Counted from the first letter of the stretch, positions 22,730 through 33,000 are shown. The stretch: 64,000 nucleotides of DNA from Gadus chalcogrammus (GCF_026213295.1 NC_079414.1:762130-826129), one strand, 5' to 3'. Notes: generated from the letters alone by a model not told the origin. Numbers and translations: made by a program.

Positions 22730-23713
22730 CAGTGGCGTGCACAGGTAGACCCAAGGTGGTGCTATAGCACATGCCCTTTGCCCCCTGACCCAATCAAGTG
22801 CCCTTTTGAAAAAAATAAAATAATCTGAAATCTTTTTTTTTTTTTTTTTTTTTAACAGTGTATGTGGCCCATGCCGACATTATCATCTATAAAGGCTCGA
22901 CAATTAAAAACGTGTGATAATAATGGCCCAATATATATGCCCCCCCCCCCCCCTCCTCCTCGCACACAACTCTCTTCCTTTGTCAACGTGAACGCGCAGA
23001 GCGGACACAAACGGAGGCGCGTTGCAGCTGTAGTTCACAGCTGCCACACACACCTACTCCCCTGCCCTGCCCAACCGGCGATGTAACACATAAATGAATT
23101 GAGTCTAGAGTGTATTGTTTGCCCCCTAAGCCTCCTTTCTGGATACTGTGACTGAGGAGCTGAAGTCCCTTTGCTAGAATCATTCAGTCCTTCCACCCCT
23201 TCACGGTACATGCCAACTGGGTAAGCACGCCAAACGCAGAAGCCAAGGAAGCCGTCCACATCCTGATTTCTATGGAGAAGACGAGGACCAGCTGAAGACA
23301 GAACTAAAGGTGTTCCACTCCAGCTTTCCTGCAGAAGACCTCAAAGAAATCTTTGCCATACTGAGGGAAAACAGTGGCCAGCTCATCTTTCCTGCCTTTG
23401 TGAAGATGATAAAAATCGATGAAACATTGCCAGTGACAACTGCTTCTGTGGAGAGATAATTTTCAAAGCTGAAAATTATCAAAACTAAACTAAGAAGTCT
23501 GTGTGGAGAACGGCTCTCTGACCTTCCCCTGCTTGCTATAGAAAAATATATCAAGATCAATCATAGTGAGGTCATCAACATCAAGACATGGCACTGAGGA
23601 GGATGCTGCTTTAGAAAAGTGGTAATGATCACTCTTCACTTCGAAATGACACTTTAATGTGCCCTTATTTTTCCCTGAGCACCTGCCCCCCAAAATGTCT
23701 GTGCACGCCACTG
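22730..23713 (+). mobile_element. Nonautonomous ZMYM-like hAT, 984 bp
   Basis: Ends are CAGTGGCGTGCACAG and its inverse CTGTGCACGCCACTG (one mismatch), flanked by exact 8-bp duplications TTAATTAT (22722-22729, 23714-23721). It inserted in the right terminal repeat of the foldback element. It contains a T-run, a C-run (22941-22953) and the transposase tail. Confidence 0.93.
23277..23599 (+). pseudogene. hAT transposase dimerisation-domain remnant
   Basis: The frame reads EDQLKTELKVFHSSFPAEDL, then LPVTTASVER, a TAA stop at about 23457, then FSKLKIIKTKLRS and ERLSDLPLLAIEKYI, ending TGA near 23598. This is the C-terminal region of ZMYM-like hAT transposases with one in-frame stop. Confidence 0.8.
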
Positions 23714-23937
23714 TTAATTATTAATGAGACTGTTCTGACCCCATATTAAACGCTGTTTTTTAAGCTATCCATTGTGCCTCGCCTAACCAGGATGTCCAGC
23801 ACAGAGTAAAGCAAGCTAGATTACACCACTGGCAATATATTATAAAAAAAACCATACATCATAAAAAGAACACAAATACAGTCTCCTTTCATGCATATGT
23901 TCTCATAACAAAGCTTTGCTTTGAGAAGGAACAAATA

Positions 23938-24178
23938 ATATAAATGTTATCTTACCGAATGGTCTGCATACTGCTTGTGAAGCTCTTGTGATGAAGACTG
24001 CTGCATCAATGTCCTTCTTCTGAAGCCTCTGGAACAGAATGTCGACGTGCGACCGCTTTTTTATAAATTTTGGTCTCGGCGGTCCTGATTGTTTTGATGC
24101 CAATATATCTGAATTGGATCGTCGACTTAAAGGAACTTCTTTTAGAGACGCAACGTAATTCCAGACATTAGCAGCCAT
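23938..24178 (-). pseudogene. Possible first exon of the split hAT gene
   Basis: An ATG at 24178 begins MAANVWNYVASLKEVPLSRR and runs open to ...ASQAVCRPFG, followed by a GTAAGAT donor. I do not recognise this domain. Strand and position fit the N-terminus of the gene whose C-terminus is at 17970-18185, but that link is an inference. Confidence 0.4.
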
Positions 24179-24199
24179 GTTGAAATTAACAAGTGACTT

Positions 24200-25310
24200 G
24201 ACGCTTGTTAATATTTCCCTTCACGCTCTTTGCTCAGTGACGCAAGCACGTTAGGGCGAGTCCCAAATCCCCATTGAAAACGCATTGAGACCTAATTTTC
24301 CGAAAAAAAAAACGTTTTAACATTAGTCAATGGGAGAATCCTTGGGCGATTTTCCACGTCAATGAATTCGCCCAGAGAGGCGGGACCATTTGAAACGCGA
24401 ATTGAATCTGACGATTTTGATTGGACAATGACAGATAATATGTCTAGAACACTGAAAACTACTTTTGCTGCAATAGAATTCGTTATAAAAAATCCTCTTT
24501 CTCCCAGTTGGTAGTGCGTCGCCCAAATCGCCCCTACACACCATCCGCCCCTTAGCGCATTTTGTAAATCCCATTGATTTCTGTTGGAAGACTCATTGCT
24601 TGTTGACCGGAAACGGAAAGGGGGGGTGTTTACGTATTTTCACTTGGTTCTACGCTTCTAGCCCTACCGTTCCAAGGTCGATCGGCTGGACGTGGACGAT
24701 TCGGCGTTTCCGGGGAGAATCTGCAGGCTTTGGCGTTTCCGTCATGACACAAGAACGTTCCTGGTAGCGTTTCATCAACCGTTCGCGAAAGTTTCTGTTG
24801 TCCGGTTAATACCGGTCATTGGCCTGTATTAACCGAAAATTCTAAATGTCCTTGGTCAGAATGACCAATGGAAATTATTCTCTGCACAATTTGAATTGTG
24901 TTTAAATATGCTACAGTGGTCATTTGTTTAGCCAATTCTTGTTGTTTTTGTTATCATTGCTTTATAGGCCTAATCTGAGGAGAAATCTAAGCCATATACA
25001 GAAATAGTATAGGCCTTTATTACACGGGTCTTCTCAATGCCGTGGAACTTGCATGAGTGGTCCGGTAATTTGTCAACCCCTAAGCGACGTCAAAGTCTTT
25101 GGCGGACTATTTCACTGCTTATCAACACCACGAATGCTGGTATCGAATAAATTGTAAAAAGACACACCATGTGAAGTTATTTTCCAAATAAGATTTGAAA
25201 AGCTTTGGAAGTTTATTTACATTATTTGGAGTATTATACTTTGACATTTTAATACAGTTCAGCGAGAAAGGCGAAGAAGAATAAGAAGGGAGCGTTCCAG
25301 TCTGCGTAAA
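24200..25310. other. No recognisable gene
   Basis: Moderately AT-rich sequence with only short chance frames. I see no TIR pair, tail or conserved domain here. Confidence 0.5.
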
Positions 25311-25601
25311 CGGGAACCCCCACCACACGAGAACACCCATTTGTGTCTGAAGTGGGATGATATTGTTTCCGGGAGGAGGAGCAGAGTTTTAGTCAGCGTG
25401 CGGCTTCTTGGCGAGCTTTGTTTGGAGCATCGGACAGGTTTGGGGCTGCTACTTCCGTATCTTGGCGAGACTTTGGGACTGAATCGGACTGTACCCATCG
25501 GGGCTTCCCCTTGAGGGGATGGTTTTTGGGATGGCTTCGGGAGGTGGCCAAGGGGGAAAGGGAAACGATAGTTATGTTATTATAACTCTAGTTCTATGAT
25601 T

Positions 25602-25774
25602 GTAGGCGTAGCCGTCTAGGCTTCGCCTTATGGGCTTGTCCCGTGCGCACGCCCGCGCGCTGAAAATTCAAACTATGCACCTATCAGCGTGGGCACCGCC
25701 CACATTTCCCACGGTATCGTGTCTATATAACGCGGTGTATACCGTCGCTCATCCTCCACGCTTTTCTTTCAGCA
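25602..25774. repeat. DIRS inverted terminal repeat, 3' side of element
   Basis: It is the inverted copy of 31349-31521, sharing GGCTTCGCCTTATGGGCTTG and CTATATAACGCGGTGTATAC. The TATATAA and following sequence may be promoter parts. Confidence 0.9.
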
Positions 25775-25800
25775 TTTGGAGGGTACAGCAGGTGGGAAAC

Positions 25801-25899
25801 TAGACGGCTACGCCTACAATCATAGAACTAGAGTTATAATAACATAACTATCGTTCTATTTCATGTAGGCTACGCCGTCTAGGCTTCGCCTTATGGGCT
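25801..25899. repeat. DIRS internal complementary region
   Basis: It fuses sequences complementary to the two outer ends of the element around a GTT. This layout is thought to template circularisation of DIRS DNA. Confidence 0.85.
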
Positions 25900-26424
25900 A
25901 AGGTGAAGCTGCGAGCGGAGCCCGATCAATGTACTCCTGCTGGACCCCAGTCAAAACGACCTAAGTCACCAGAGCACATTAAGACTCAAAAAGCCAAGGA
26001 AGTGTAAAACACAACAGCTTTATAAAAACTAATTCCTCCTAGATCAAGCAAGGCAATGATCAAGGGAGAAAAAAGTGAGTCTGTAAAGACTCCGGCTCTA
26101 TTCCGTGCTTCATGGAACCCATGAAAAGGAAAAGAAAACCAGAGCCACACGGTTTCCATTAGGTCCGCTACCACCGGGGGCGGAGCTACGGAATTCGGCT
26201 CTCCAATAATGGGACTCTCTCGGCCGTTTCTTATTTGAAGAAAACGGCGGGAGTGCCTCACTGGTAAACAAAACCACCAGACAATTTGCGAGCCAATAGA
26301 AAACCCCCTAGCCTGTTTTTCATTTGAAAAAAGGTGGGAGAGTAAGAGACTGGTAATCAAGACCAACTCGCCAGCCGGCGAGAGGAAATCCAACCACGCC
26401 GCTTTAAAGAACATGTCTATATTC

Positions 26425-27475
26425 TTAAGCCGTAAAAGGGGTCCCGGACTCTAGCACAGAGTTGCCGAGTGAGCCCCTGGACATGTCTAACATGTAAAAA
26501 CGGACAAAGGGGCCGGGGGAAGACCAAGACACAGCCGCGCAGATGTCTTCCACCGAAACGCCCTTGAGTAGAGCCGTTGAAGCGGCCACGCTCCGTGTGG
26601 AGTGAGCTTTAACGCCCAACGGTGGCGCCAAGCCCTGCCGAGAGTAGGCTAGGCAAACACCCTCACATACCCAGCGAGAAAACCGCTGCTTAGAGAGAGC
26701 GCGGCCCCTGCTAGCGTCGCTATAACACACAAACAACTGTTGTGTGGAGCGGAACGCTGCCGAGCGATTCACGTACATAGCCAACGCCAGAACCGGGCAC
26801 AGGAGATGCAACTCCACCTCCGCCTCACTAGAATGAGACGGGCGGTGAAAAGCCTTAAGCACAATATCCCTTGACCGAAAAGAACTATTAATGTTCTTCG
26901 GGAGGAACGCAGGATTAGGTCTGAGCAACGCGAAGGAGCTGTCCTCGTTTAGCAACAAGCAACTCGGGCTGACAGACAGAGCGGTTAGCTCACCGGCCCG
27001 CTTGGCAGAAACCAAGGCCAACAAGAGCGCCGTCTTAAATGACAGGGCATCCAAAGGGGCCTGGGAGAGAGGCTCGAAAGGATCCCTGGACAATCCGCGC
27101 AACACGGTGGGGAGATCCCAGCGTGGTGTAAGCACGCGTGAAACAGGCCTAACCCGTCTAGCCCCACGCAAGAATCTCTTGACCAGTGGATGGCTGAAGA
27201 TCGGTCCACCATCACAGCCTGCATGGCCAGCCGAAACGGCTGCCGCATAGACCTTGATAGTGGAGAAGGCCAAACCTTTTTCCAATAAGTTTTGCAGAAA
27301 CGAAAGCACGCTTCCCACCTCGCATTGAGATGGGACAGCGTGGTTCGTCTCACACCAATTAGAGAAGGCGCACCACTTCGCCGCATAGAGGGAAGAAGTA
27401 GAAGGCGCACGAGCACTCTGAATACTGTTGATAACCGTCTCAGGCAAACCTTTGCCCTGCAGGATCAACCTCTCA
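26425..27475 (-). CDS. DIRS tyrosine recombinase
   Basis: The frame, in a different register from the RNase H region, contains APSTSSLYAAKWCAFSNWC (core-binding domain), AHSTRSVAAS (H-x-x-R box) and AVSWSSPGPFVRFYMLDMSR with the expected W/H and nucleophile Tyr positions, ending TAA at 26425. The family integrates DNA through a Tyr nucleophile. No stop interrupts it. A separate overlapping frame for YR is normal in DIRS1-like elements. Confidence 0.85.
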
Positions 27476-28497
27476 GGAGCCAAACCAACAGCCGTCCCGA
27501 GACATTGGGCGGGTGGTGCACCGTCCCGTGGGCCTGTGAAAGCGCATCCGGCCTGAATGGTACTGGCCAAGGCGCCGACCGCGAGAGCGCGGCCAGCTCT
27601 GGAAACCACAGAGCTGAACGGTTCTCCGGGGCCACTAATATCAGGGACAGTCTCTCCTGTCTGACCCGTTCCAGAAGAGGAAGGATCAGCTGGAGCGGGG
27701 GAAACGCATACAAGAGAGCCCGCGGCCAAGGTGTGTGTGCCAACGCATCTACCCCCAACGGGGGAAGATCCCGAGGGCTGAGGGAGAACGACCACCTGCA
27801 GTGCGTGTTCTCCCGGGACGCGAAGAGGTCCACCTGCGCTGTCCCGAACCTCTGCCAGATCTGTCTGACAATGTCGGGATGTAACCGCCACTCGTCTCGG
27901 CGGGGACCGCCTCGAGACATGAGGTCCGCCCCAAAGTTCTGGGCGCCCGCGATATGCAGGGCTCTCAGACTGCGGAGATACTGATGAGCCCAAAGCCAGA
28001 GCTCGACCGCCTTTCGGTGGAGAGCAGGGGAGCGGACTCCCCCCTGTCTGTTGATGTACGCCTCTGTCGCGTCTGTCCTGATCAGAACGTGGCGGCCGCG
28101 CAACAGGTGAAAGAAATGCAACAGCACTTTCCTCACAGCGTCGAGCTCCAACACATTTATGTGTGCTGTAGCGGGCGTGCGCCACTCGTCTCCGACCGAG
28201 TGAGAGAGGCACGTTCCTCCCCAACCCGTCAACGAGGCGTCCGTGAAGACCACTACATAGGACGCCACCCTGCCCAGTGGAACACCCTTGAGAAGGGCGG
28301 AGGGTCCTTTCCAATATTCCAGGTCTGGCGACACCGAACGGGGGACGAGGAGCACCCTGAGCTTGTGTTGCCTGGGGTCCAACCGTTGGCGAGCAAACCA
28401 CCGCTGGAGTCTGCGCATAAAAAGCAGACCCAGGGGGACCACGGGGTGGGCAGCTGCCATCAGCCCCAACAGGCGCATGGTGGACAGTGCGGTCACG
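27465..28497 (-). CDS. DIRS RNase H and methyltransferase-like region
   Basis: The frame begins in NVTALSTMRLLGLM and contains VVVFTDASLTGWGG (first RNase H Asp), INVLELDAV (Glu), IRTDATEAYINRQGG (Asp) and AGAQNFGADLMSRG, all RNase H landmarks. The segment after WRLHPDIVRQIWQRFGTAQV, with DLFASRENTHCRW, is the MT-like domain of DIRS. It should be continuous with the RT upstream but is one base out of frame. Confidence 0.85.
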
Positions 28498-28500
28498 TTT

Positions 28501-29610
28501 CTGCGAACGTGAAAAACGGGAGAGCGCCGACAGGATGGCGTCTCGCCGAGGAGGCGAAAGCATCGCAGTCATGGTGGCTGAGTCTAGGCAAAGCCCCAAG
28601 TAGACTGTCTGCCGGCTGGGGAGCGGGGAGCTCTTCTCCCAGTTGATGGCAAAACCCAGGAAGGAGAGATGGTTTATCACCAACATGGTGTCCCTTCTCG
28701 CGGTCTCTTCTGAGTTGCTCAGAATAAGCAGATCGTCTAGGTAGAAGAGAATCCTCTTTCCCTGACGTCTGAGCGGTTCCACCGCCGTCTCCACACACTT
28801 CGAGAAGGTGCGCGGAGCCAGGGAATAGCCGAACGGCAGACACTGGTACTCGTACGCCATCCCCATAAAGGCAAAGCGGAGAAACTTCCTGTGCGCCTGC
28901 CGAACAGGGACGTGGAAGTAATCATCCTTGAGATCCAGGGATGTGAACCAATCGTCCTCTCTCACACACCGGAACAATGCTCCGACCGTGAGCATTCTGA
29001 ACTTCCTCGTGGCAACGAATCTGTTGAACACGCGAAGATCCAGAATAGGTCTCATTTCCCCTGACTTCTTGGAAACCAGGAAGTAGCGGGAATAAAAACC
29101 TAGGTGAGACTCGTGGGGGGGAACGACAGTGATGGCCCCCTTTACCAAGAGACGTGCCACCTCTGCTGCCAGAGCCGTGCTCGCAGCCGGGTCCCGTAGC
29201 GTGGTCTCCACCAACCCCATAAAGGGTGGGGGACAACGCTTGAACTGTATGGGATGGCCCCATCTCAACGTGGTGTCCAACCACGATGGCAGAACGCACC
29301 GCTCTTGCCAACACTCATAGCGGTTGGAGAGAGGGCGAGCCGACAGCTGAGGAAGACCGTCCAGGAATAACCCGTATTCCTCTGCCCCTACCGCCTTCAC
29401 ACTGTGTGTGAACCATGGGGGGCTTCCCACGAAAGGGAGGAGGCTCAGCGAGCGTAGGAGACGTACCACAACTAGCAGTTGTAAAAACAACGAGCTGTCT
29501 AGACGTCGCGCTCGTGCCCGCTGAACAGGGAGCGAGCCGTCCGGCCGCAGCACCTGTGCGCATGCGCTGTCCGCAGGCTGTAGCCACAGCGCGCGGACCC
29601 ATCTCCTCAC
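28501..29610 (-). CDS. DIRS reverse transcriptase
   Basis: From 29610 leftward the frame holds SRYFLVSKKSGEMRPILDLR, LDLKDDYFHVPV and FYLDDLLIL (catalytic YLDD near residue 290, about 28735), then LGLCLDS. This is the RT of DIRS1-like elements. At about 28498-28500 the frame is lost: the RNase H part continues one base out of register in an AAA run, consistent with a 1-base insertion. The same open frame runs on by chance for about 340 codons and then becomes the recombinase. Confidence 0.85.
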
Positions 29611-31141
29611 CTATAATGTGGGGAACCAGGAGACCGGTACAAGCGGCTGTATCCACGGGCTCGTGCAGCGAGTCTCTGATCCGTCCACGAGGCTCCAAGG
29701 GACGCCGCTTCTTAGAAGCAGGTGAACCAGAGGCCATGTGAACACGCCGTCCGACCGCCACCCTACAGCCACCGGGCTGAGAGGGGGAAAGAGGCAACAT
29801 GGAGGAGCGCACCACAAGCGTAGGACGCAGGTGGCCTGGGGAATATCGCTCTTTAGGTACCATGTACTGCCGTTCGGCCGAACGGTCTTTACTCTTTTCT
29901 TTAATAGGGAAAGAAAAAGTAGGAGCAAGCGTCCGGAACTTCCCGGTCCGTGGCGCTGCTGCTCCCCCCGTGCGCGGCGGCTGCGGCTGCTGCACCGGGG
30001 CTGGAGTCGGAGGCGGCCCCATGGAACGCTGGGACCGGCCTAGACCCCGCTTTCTCTCAGCCTGCTGGCGGGAGGAGCCCGTGAGAATCGTCCCGAACCG
30101 GGAACGATTCTCACGGACTGACTGCTGGTGCGCGAGCACCTCGGAGAACCTGGGACCAAATAGGCCATCCGGCGCTATTGGACCCTGGACGAGGCTGGCC
30201 CGCTCTCGTTCCGGCACCGCAGTGTGGGAGAGCCATATGACCGTTTGAATCATGGTAGCCCACGCCATATGCTGGCCGGCCGAAACGGCTATCAGCTGGC
30301 ATAACTGGAGGATGGCGCTGGAAAAGCGGGAAACCGCCAGCCATCTCGCAGCTTCCTCCGGGCCGTAGGCCTCCCTGTCAGCCGACAAGGAGACCATGGC
30401 AGAGGAGAGCAGGGCGATGTTGTTGACCGCCGCCGCGGATTGAGAGGCACAAACGAACACCCTGTCCGTTAGGCCGACAATCTGCTTCTGGAGGCGGTCG
30501 GGGGGCAGCGGCTTTTCGTTAAGGAGCCATCCGGCGCCCGGACAGAGAAGCGCTGCCAGGGGAGGCTCCAGACGAGGGATCCCCCTCGCCTGAGTATCGG
30601 CCCACCCCTCCACGTTGGTGAAATCCGTGTAGGATCTTACCGGAGCCTTCAGGGTCGAAGGGTCCTCACCGGCAGCAATAAACAAGTGCTGCAAAGGCGG
30701 GAACAAGGGGCACTGGGTAACCCGCCGGGAAAAAGATGGGGTGCGAAAGCACTCGCCCTGCATATCGTAAGATACGGGGGCGAGAGGCGGGGCCGGCATG
30801 GGAATCCCTTTGATGGCCGCCGCCTCACCCATGATCTCCCGGAAGAGATCGGTCATCCGGCGCGGACCCTCGTGTTGTATGACGGTGGCGGTTGTAACCC
30901 GAGAGCGGGAAAAACCGGACGCCGAGTCGCCGAAGACGTCATCCAGGGAGGCGTCGATGATGCCATCGTCGACGTCAGGTCCGAATAGGTCGATGGCGTC
31001 AGCCATTTCCACCGCAGGGGAAAAGAAGAGATGCCTGGAGAGGATCCCCTCTTCAGGCAGCTCCCGGCAGGCGACACAGGAGACGGGGGCCGCCATAGCA
31101 GCCGCGGCGTGGTCGGCGCCGAGGCACCAAAAGCACGCCAA
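29315..31141 (-). CDS. DIRS ORF1, gag-like protein
   Basis: An open frame of 608 codons starts MACFWCLGADHAAAAMAAPV and has two CxxC-type pairs near the start (CFWC, CVAC). The middle, about residues 120-360, resembles the capsid-like region of fish DIRS ORF1 proteins, and the C-terminal third is basic and low complexity (Pro, Gln, Arg). The end overlaps the RT frame, whose sequence begins near 29610, so the last 90 or so codons may not be native. No internal stop is present. Function as nucleocapsid is inferred from position. Confidence 0.7.
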   Translation of the reverse strand: MACFWCLGADHAAAAMAAPVSCVACRELPEEGILSRHLFFSPAVEMADAIDLFGPDVDDGIIDASLDDVFGDSASGFSRSRVTTATVIQHEGPRRMTDLFREIMGEAAAIKGIPMPAPPLAPVSYDMQGECFRTPSFSRRVTQCPLFPPLQHLFIAAGEDPSTLKAPVRSYTDFTNVEGWADTQARGIPRLEPPLAALLCPGAGWLLNEKPLPPDRLQKQIVGLTDRVFVCASQSAAAVNNIALLSSAMVSLSADREAYGPEEAARWLAVSRFSSAILQLCQLIAVSAGQHMAWATMIQTVIWLSHTAVPERERASLVQGPIAPDGLFGPRFSEVLAHQQSVRENRSRFGTILTGSSRQQAERKRGLGRSQRSMGPPPTPAPVQQPQPPRTGGAAAPRTGKFRTLAPTFSFPIKEKSKDRSAERQYMVPKERYSPGHLRPTLVVRSSMLPLSPSQPGGCRVAVGRRVHMASGSPASKKRRPLEPRGRIRDSLHEPVDTAACTGLLVPHIIGEEMGPRAVATACGQRMRTGAAAGRLAPCSAGTSATSRQLVVFTTASCGTSPTLAEPPPFRGKPPMVHTQCEGGRGRGIRVIPGRSSSAVGSPSLQPL

Positions 31142-31348
31142 GTGCCCGTCACCCGGTGCCAGGGAGGCGGGACAGGAGGCGCATAGGAGTCCTGAAAAGG
31201 ACCTAGCTCTAGGCCCTTTTCAGGTGGCCCTGAAAAGGGCCGTTTGTCCGCGGCCTCGCCCGAGCCGCTGCCACCGGCTTGGGAGATCCGTGTTGAAGTT
31301 CTCATCTTCTTAATAGTAGTTCTCAATTTCTCGCTGATAAGCACAAGT

Positions 31349-31521
31349 GCTGAAAGAAAAGGGAGGATGAGCGACGGTATACACCGCGTTATATAGACAC
31401 GATACCGTGGGAAATGTGGGCGGTGCCCACGCTGATAGGTGCATAGTTTGAATTTTCAGCGCGCACAAGCGCGCGCACGGGACAAGCCCATAAGGCGAAG
31501 CCTAGACGGCGTAGCCTACAT
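31349..31521. repeat. DIRS inverted terminal repeat, 5' side of element
   Basis: This repeat lies upstream of ORF1 on the minus strand and pairs with 25602-25774. Confidence 0.9.
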
Positions 31522-31541
31522 GAAATACAACAGAAAGATGG

Positions 31542-32099
31542 ATGACGGGAAAAAAAAGGGACAGGTCTGATGAATCAAATAGTGAGGGGGACAGTGATCA
31601 AGGCAGCCGGAAGGTTTCAAAGTTTCAGGAAGAAGGAGATTACAAGTTTCTTGTTAAGTTCAAAGATAAAAATGATAAAGCTTTAAATCCCCTCAAATTG
31701 TCGGATGAAATAAGAGATAAAATGGGAGGTGTACTCAATGTGAGAATGCTGAGGAATGGAAATATTCTGGTTTTCTGTAAATCACAGGGTCTTAAAGCTA
31801 AGGCCATGAAGGTCCGGCATTTACTTAACAGGCCAATTGAGTGCTTCGTTCCTGTGGGTGGAGGTGTTAAGGGAGTAGTTTACATTAGTCCTGACATCAC
31901 TGAGAGTGCCTTAATTGAAAATTTACAGGGAGCTGAGATTGAGACTGCCCGCAGATTCAAACAAGATGGCACAGCTGTATTGCTGACCTTCAAGCAGGAA
32001 ACCATAAACCATTTATTATTCTCTTTTTTTCAAGTGCAAACAATATTATGTGGAAAAACAAAATCAAAGTTCTACTCCGTCAATACAGAGTGCAAATAG
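31542..32099 (+). pseudogene. LINE ORF1 protein fragment (I/Nimb-like)
   Basis: The frame begins MTGKKRDRSDESNSEGDSDQ and has an RRM-like segment with NPLKLSDEIRDKMGGVLNVR and GNILVFCKSQGLKAKAMKV, known from ORF1 of I-clade LINEs in fish. It ends after FYSVNTECK, well short of a full ORF1 (no zinc knuckles reached). The upstream start at 25531 is in a different frame, offset by one base around an A-run at about 31551-31558. Confidence 0.65.
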
Positions 32100-32915
32100 T
32101 GCAAACAGAGTCTGACCAAGTATGTCATTGACAACTTGGTATTGTCCGTGTCTTATCTATGGAAAGCCAAGAAGGTATGGAAAGCCAAGAAGGCCACTAA
32201 CTGGCCCTAGAATGTAGCGGTAAAAGTGCTAAACCGCACGAATGGCATTTATTCAGTTCATGTTCTTCTGAGTGCGCAAGAATGGTGCCAATTATTGTCG
32301 TGTTTGCATTGTAATGCACATCTTTGTGCGTGTGTGTGTTGTCATATAGGCTATGAATATAGATTGATTGTCTTGGCTTGCTTGCATCCATGAAATATTG
32401 TAATGTTATGGCCTAGCTGGCTACTGCATATCCAGAACAATCTGGGGATGAGGACATCCCCGAATATTGACAGGTATTTCGCACACTGCCATCTCAATAT
32501 ATAGCCTAACATATACAAATATAGGTATCACTGTACTAGACACAAATGTATTTTCCACTAGCTAGTGTTGGTCATTACATTGTAGTGAAACTAGTAAAGA
32601 CAACACAGCTTTATGTTACGGCGAAACATGGAGGCACTGCAGCTCTCGACAATGCGTTACTTTAGTCTGGTATTTCTCTTCACCGATTGGTTAGACAGCC
32701 TTCAAACTTAGTGGTCAAGCAAAAAGAGGGAGGGGCTCGTTCTGCATACCTAATAGCCAGATTGAATAACTAATAACCGCGGCTATAAGTTATTCAAAAA
32801 CCGTACGCAACCCAGATCTCGTCACACCCCTAATATAGACTGATGGGGCTCAAGACCCAAGGAAGTCTGGGTTTGCTTTTTGTATCCCAGATTTGGATGT
32901 TATCAAATATAGGCG
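32100..32915. other. No recognisable gene
   Basis: AT-rich intronic sequence with no clear repeat ends. Confidence 0.5.
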
Positions 32916-32917
32916 AC

Positions 32918-33000
32918 TGGCAGACTCAAAGTGCTTCACATATAAACATTGTCATACAATAATATGAATTAAAAATTAATTAATAGAAAAGATGAAAGAA
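32918..33000 (-). mobile_element. 5'-truncated L2 3' tail fragment
   Basis: GGCAGACTCAAAGTGCTTCA and 20 following bases are the exact reverse complement of the L2 tail at 9720-9761 (41 of 41). Only the tail region is present. The end within AT-rich DNA is not defined. Confidence 0.8.

Larger units (their letters stand above)
18697..23745. mobile_element. Foldback DNA transposon with integrase fragments and 6-bp TSD
   Basis: Both ends are TATGGGGTCAGAACAG in inverted orientation and match further for at least 26 bp, broken on the right by a nested hAT. Direct TTAAAC duplications flank it (18691-18696, 23746-23751). The arms are inverted copies from 18697 to about 20510 and from about 21985 to 23745; the central 1.5 kb is single copy. 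Both arms carry pieces of an integrase-like N-terminal domain. Without the nested 22730-23713 element it is about 4.06 kb. Superfamily is unresolved; a 6-bp duplication together with a DDE integrase recalls Polinton or Ginger-type elements, but no other Polinton gene is seen. Confidence 0.8.
25564..31531 (-). mobile_element. DIRS-type tyrosine recombinase retrotransposon, ~6 kb
   Basis: Inverted terminal repeats of about 170 bp lie at 25602-25774 and 31349-31521. An internal complementary region at 25801-25899 joins the reverse complement of the left terminus (ATAGTTATGTTATTATAACT) to that of the right terminus (ATTTCATGTAGGCTACGCCG), as known for DIRS1 elements. Both outer ends carry AAC. 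There is no ordinary target duplication, as expected for YR elements. Genes on the minus strand are gag-like ORF1 (31141 downward), RT-RNase H-MT and tyrosine recombinase. Confidence 0.92.
25320..32099 (+). mobile_element. I-type LINE 5' fragment interrupted by a DIRS element
   Basis: GC-rich sequence from about 25320 with an ATG at 25531 (MASGGGQGGKGN) is continued on the far side of the DIRS element by 31532-32099. The right part is an ORF1 protein of the I/Nimb kind. No endonuclease or RT follows, so the copy is 3'-truncated or deleted. The left limit is uncertain. Confidence 0.55.

Noticed and set aside
18697..23745. Assignment of the foldback element to Polinton/Maverick
   Set aside because: The 6-bp duplication fits, but no polymerase B, capsid, ATPase or protease sequence is present and the ends do not start with the usual AG; left unassigned.
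27292..28646. Plus-strand open frames of about 230 codons within the DIRS element
   Set aside because: They are antisense to RNase H, MT and recombinase coding sequence; GC-rich coding DNA leaves such shadows open, and the peptides show no known motif.
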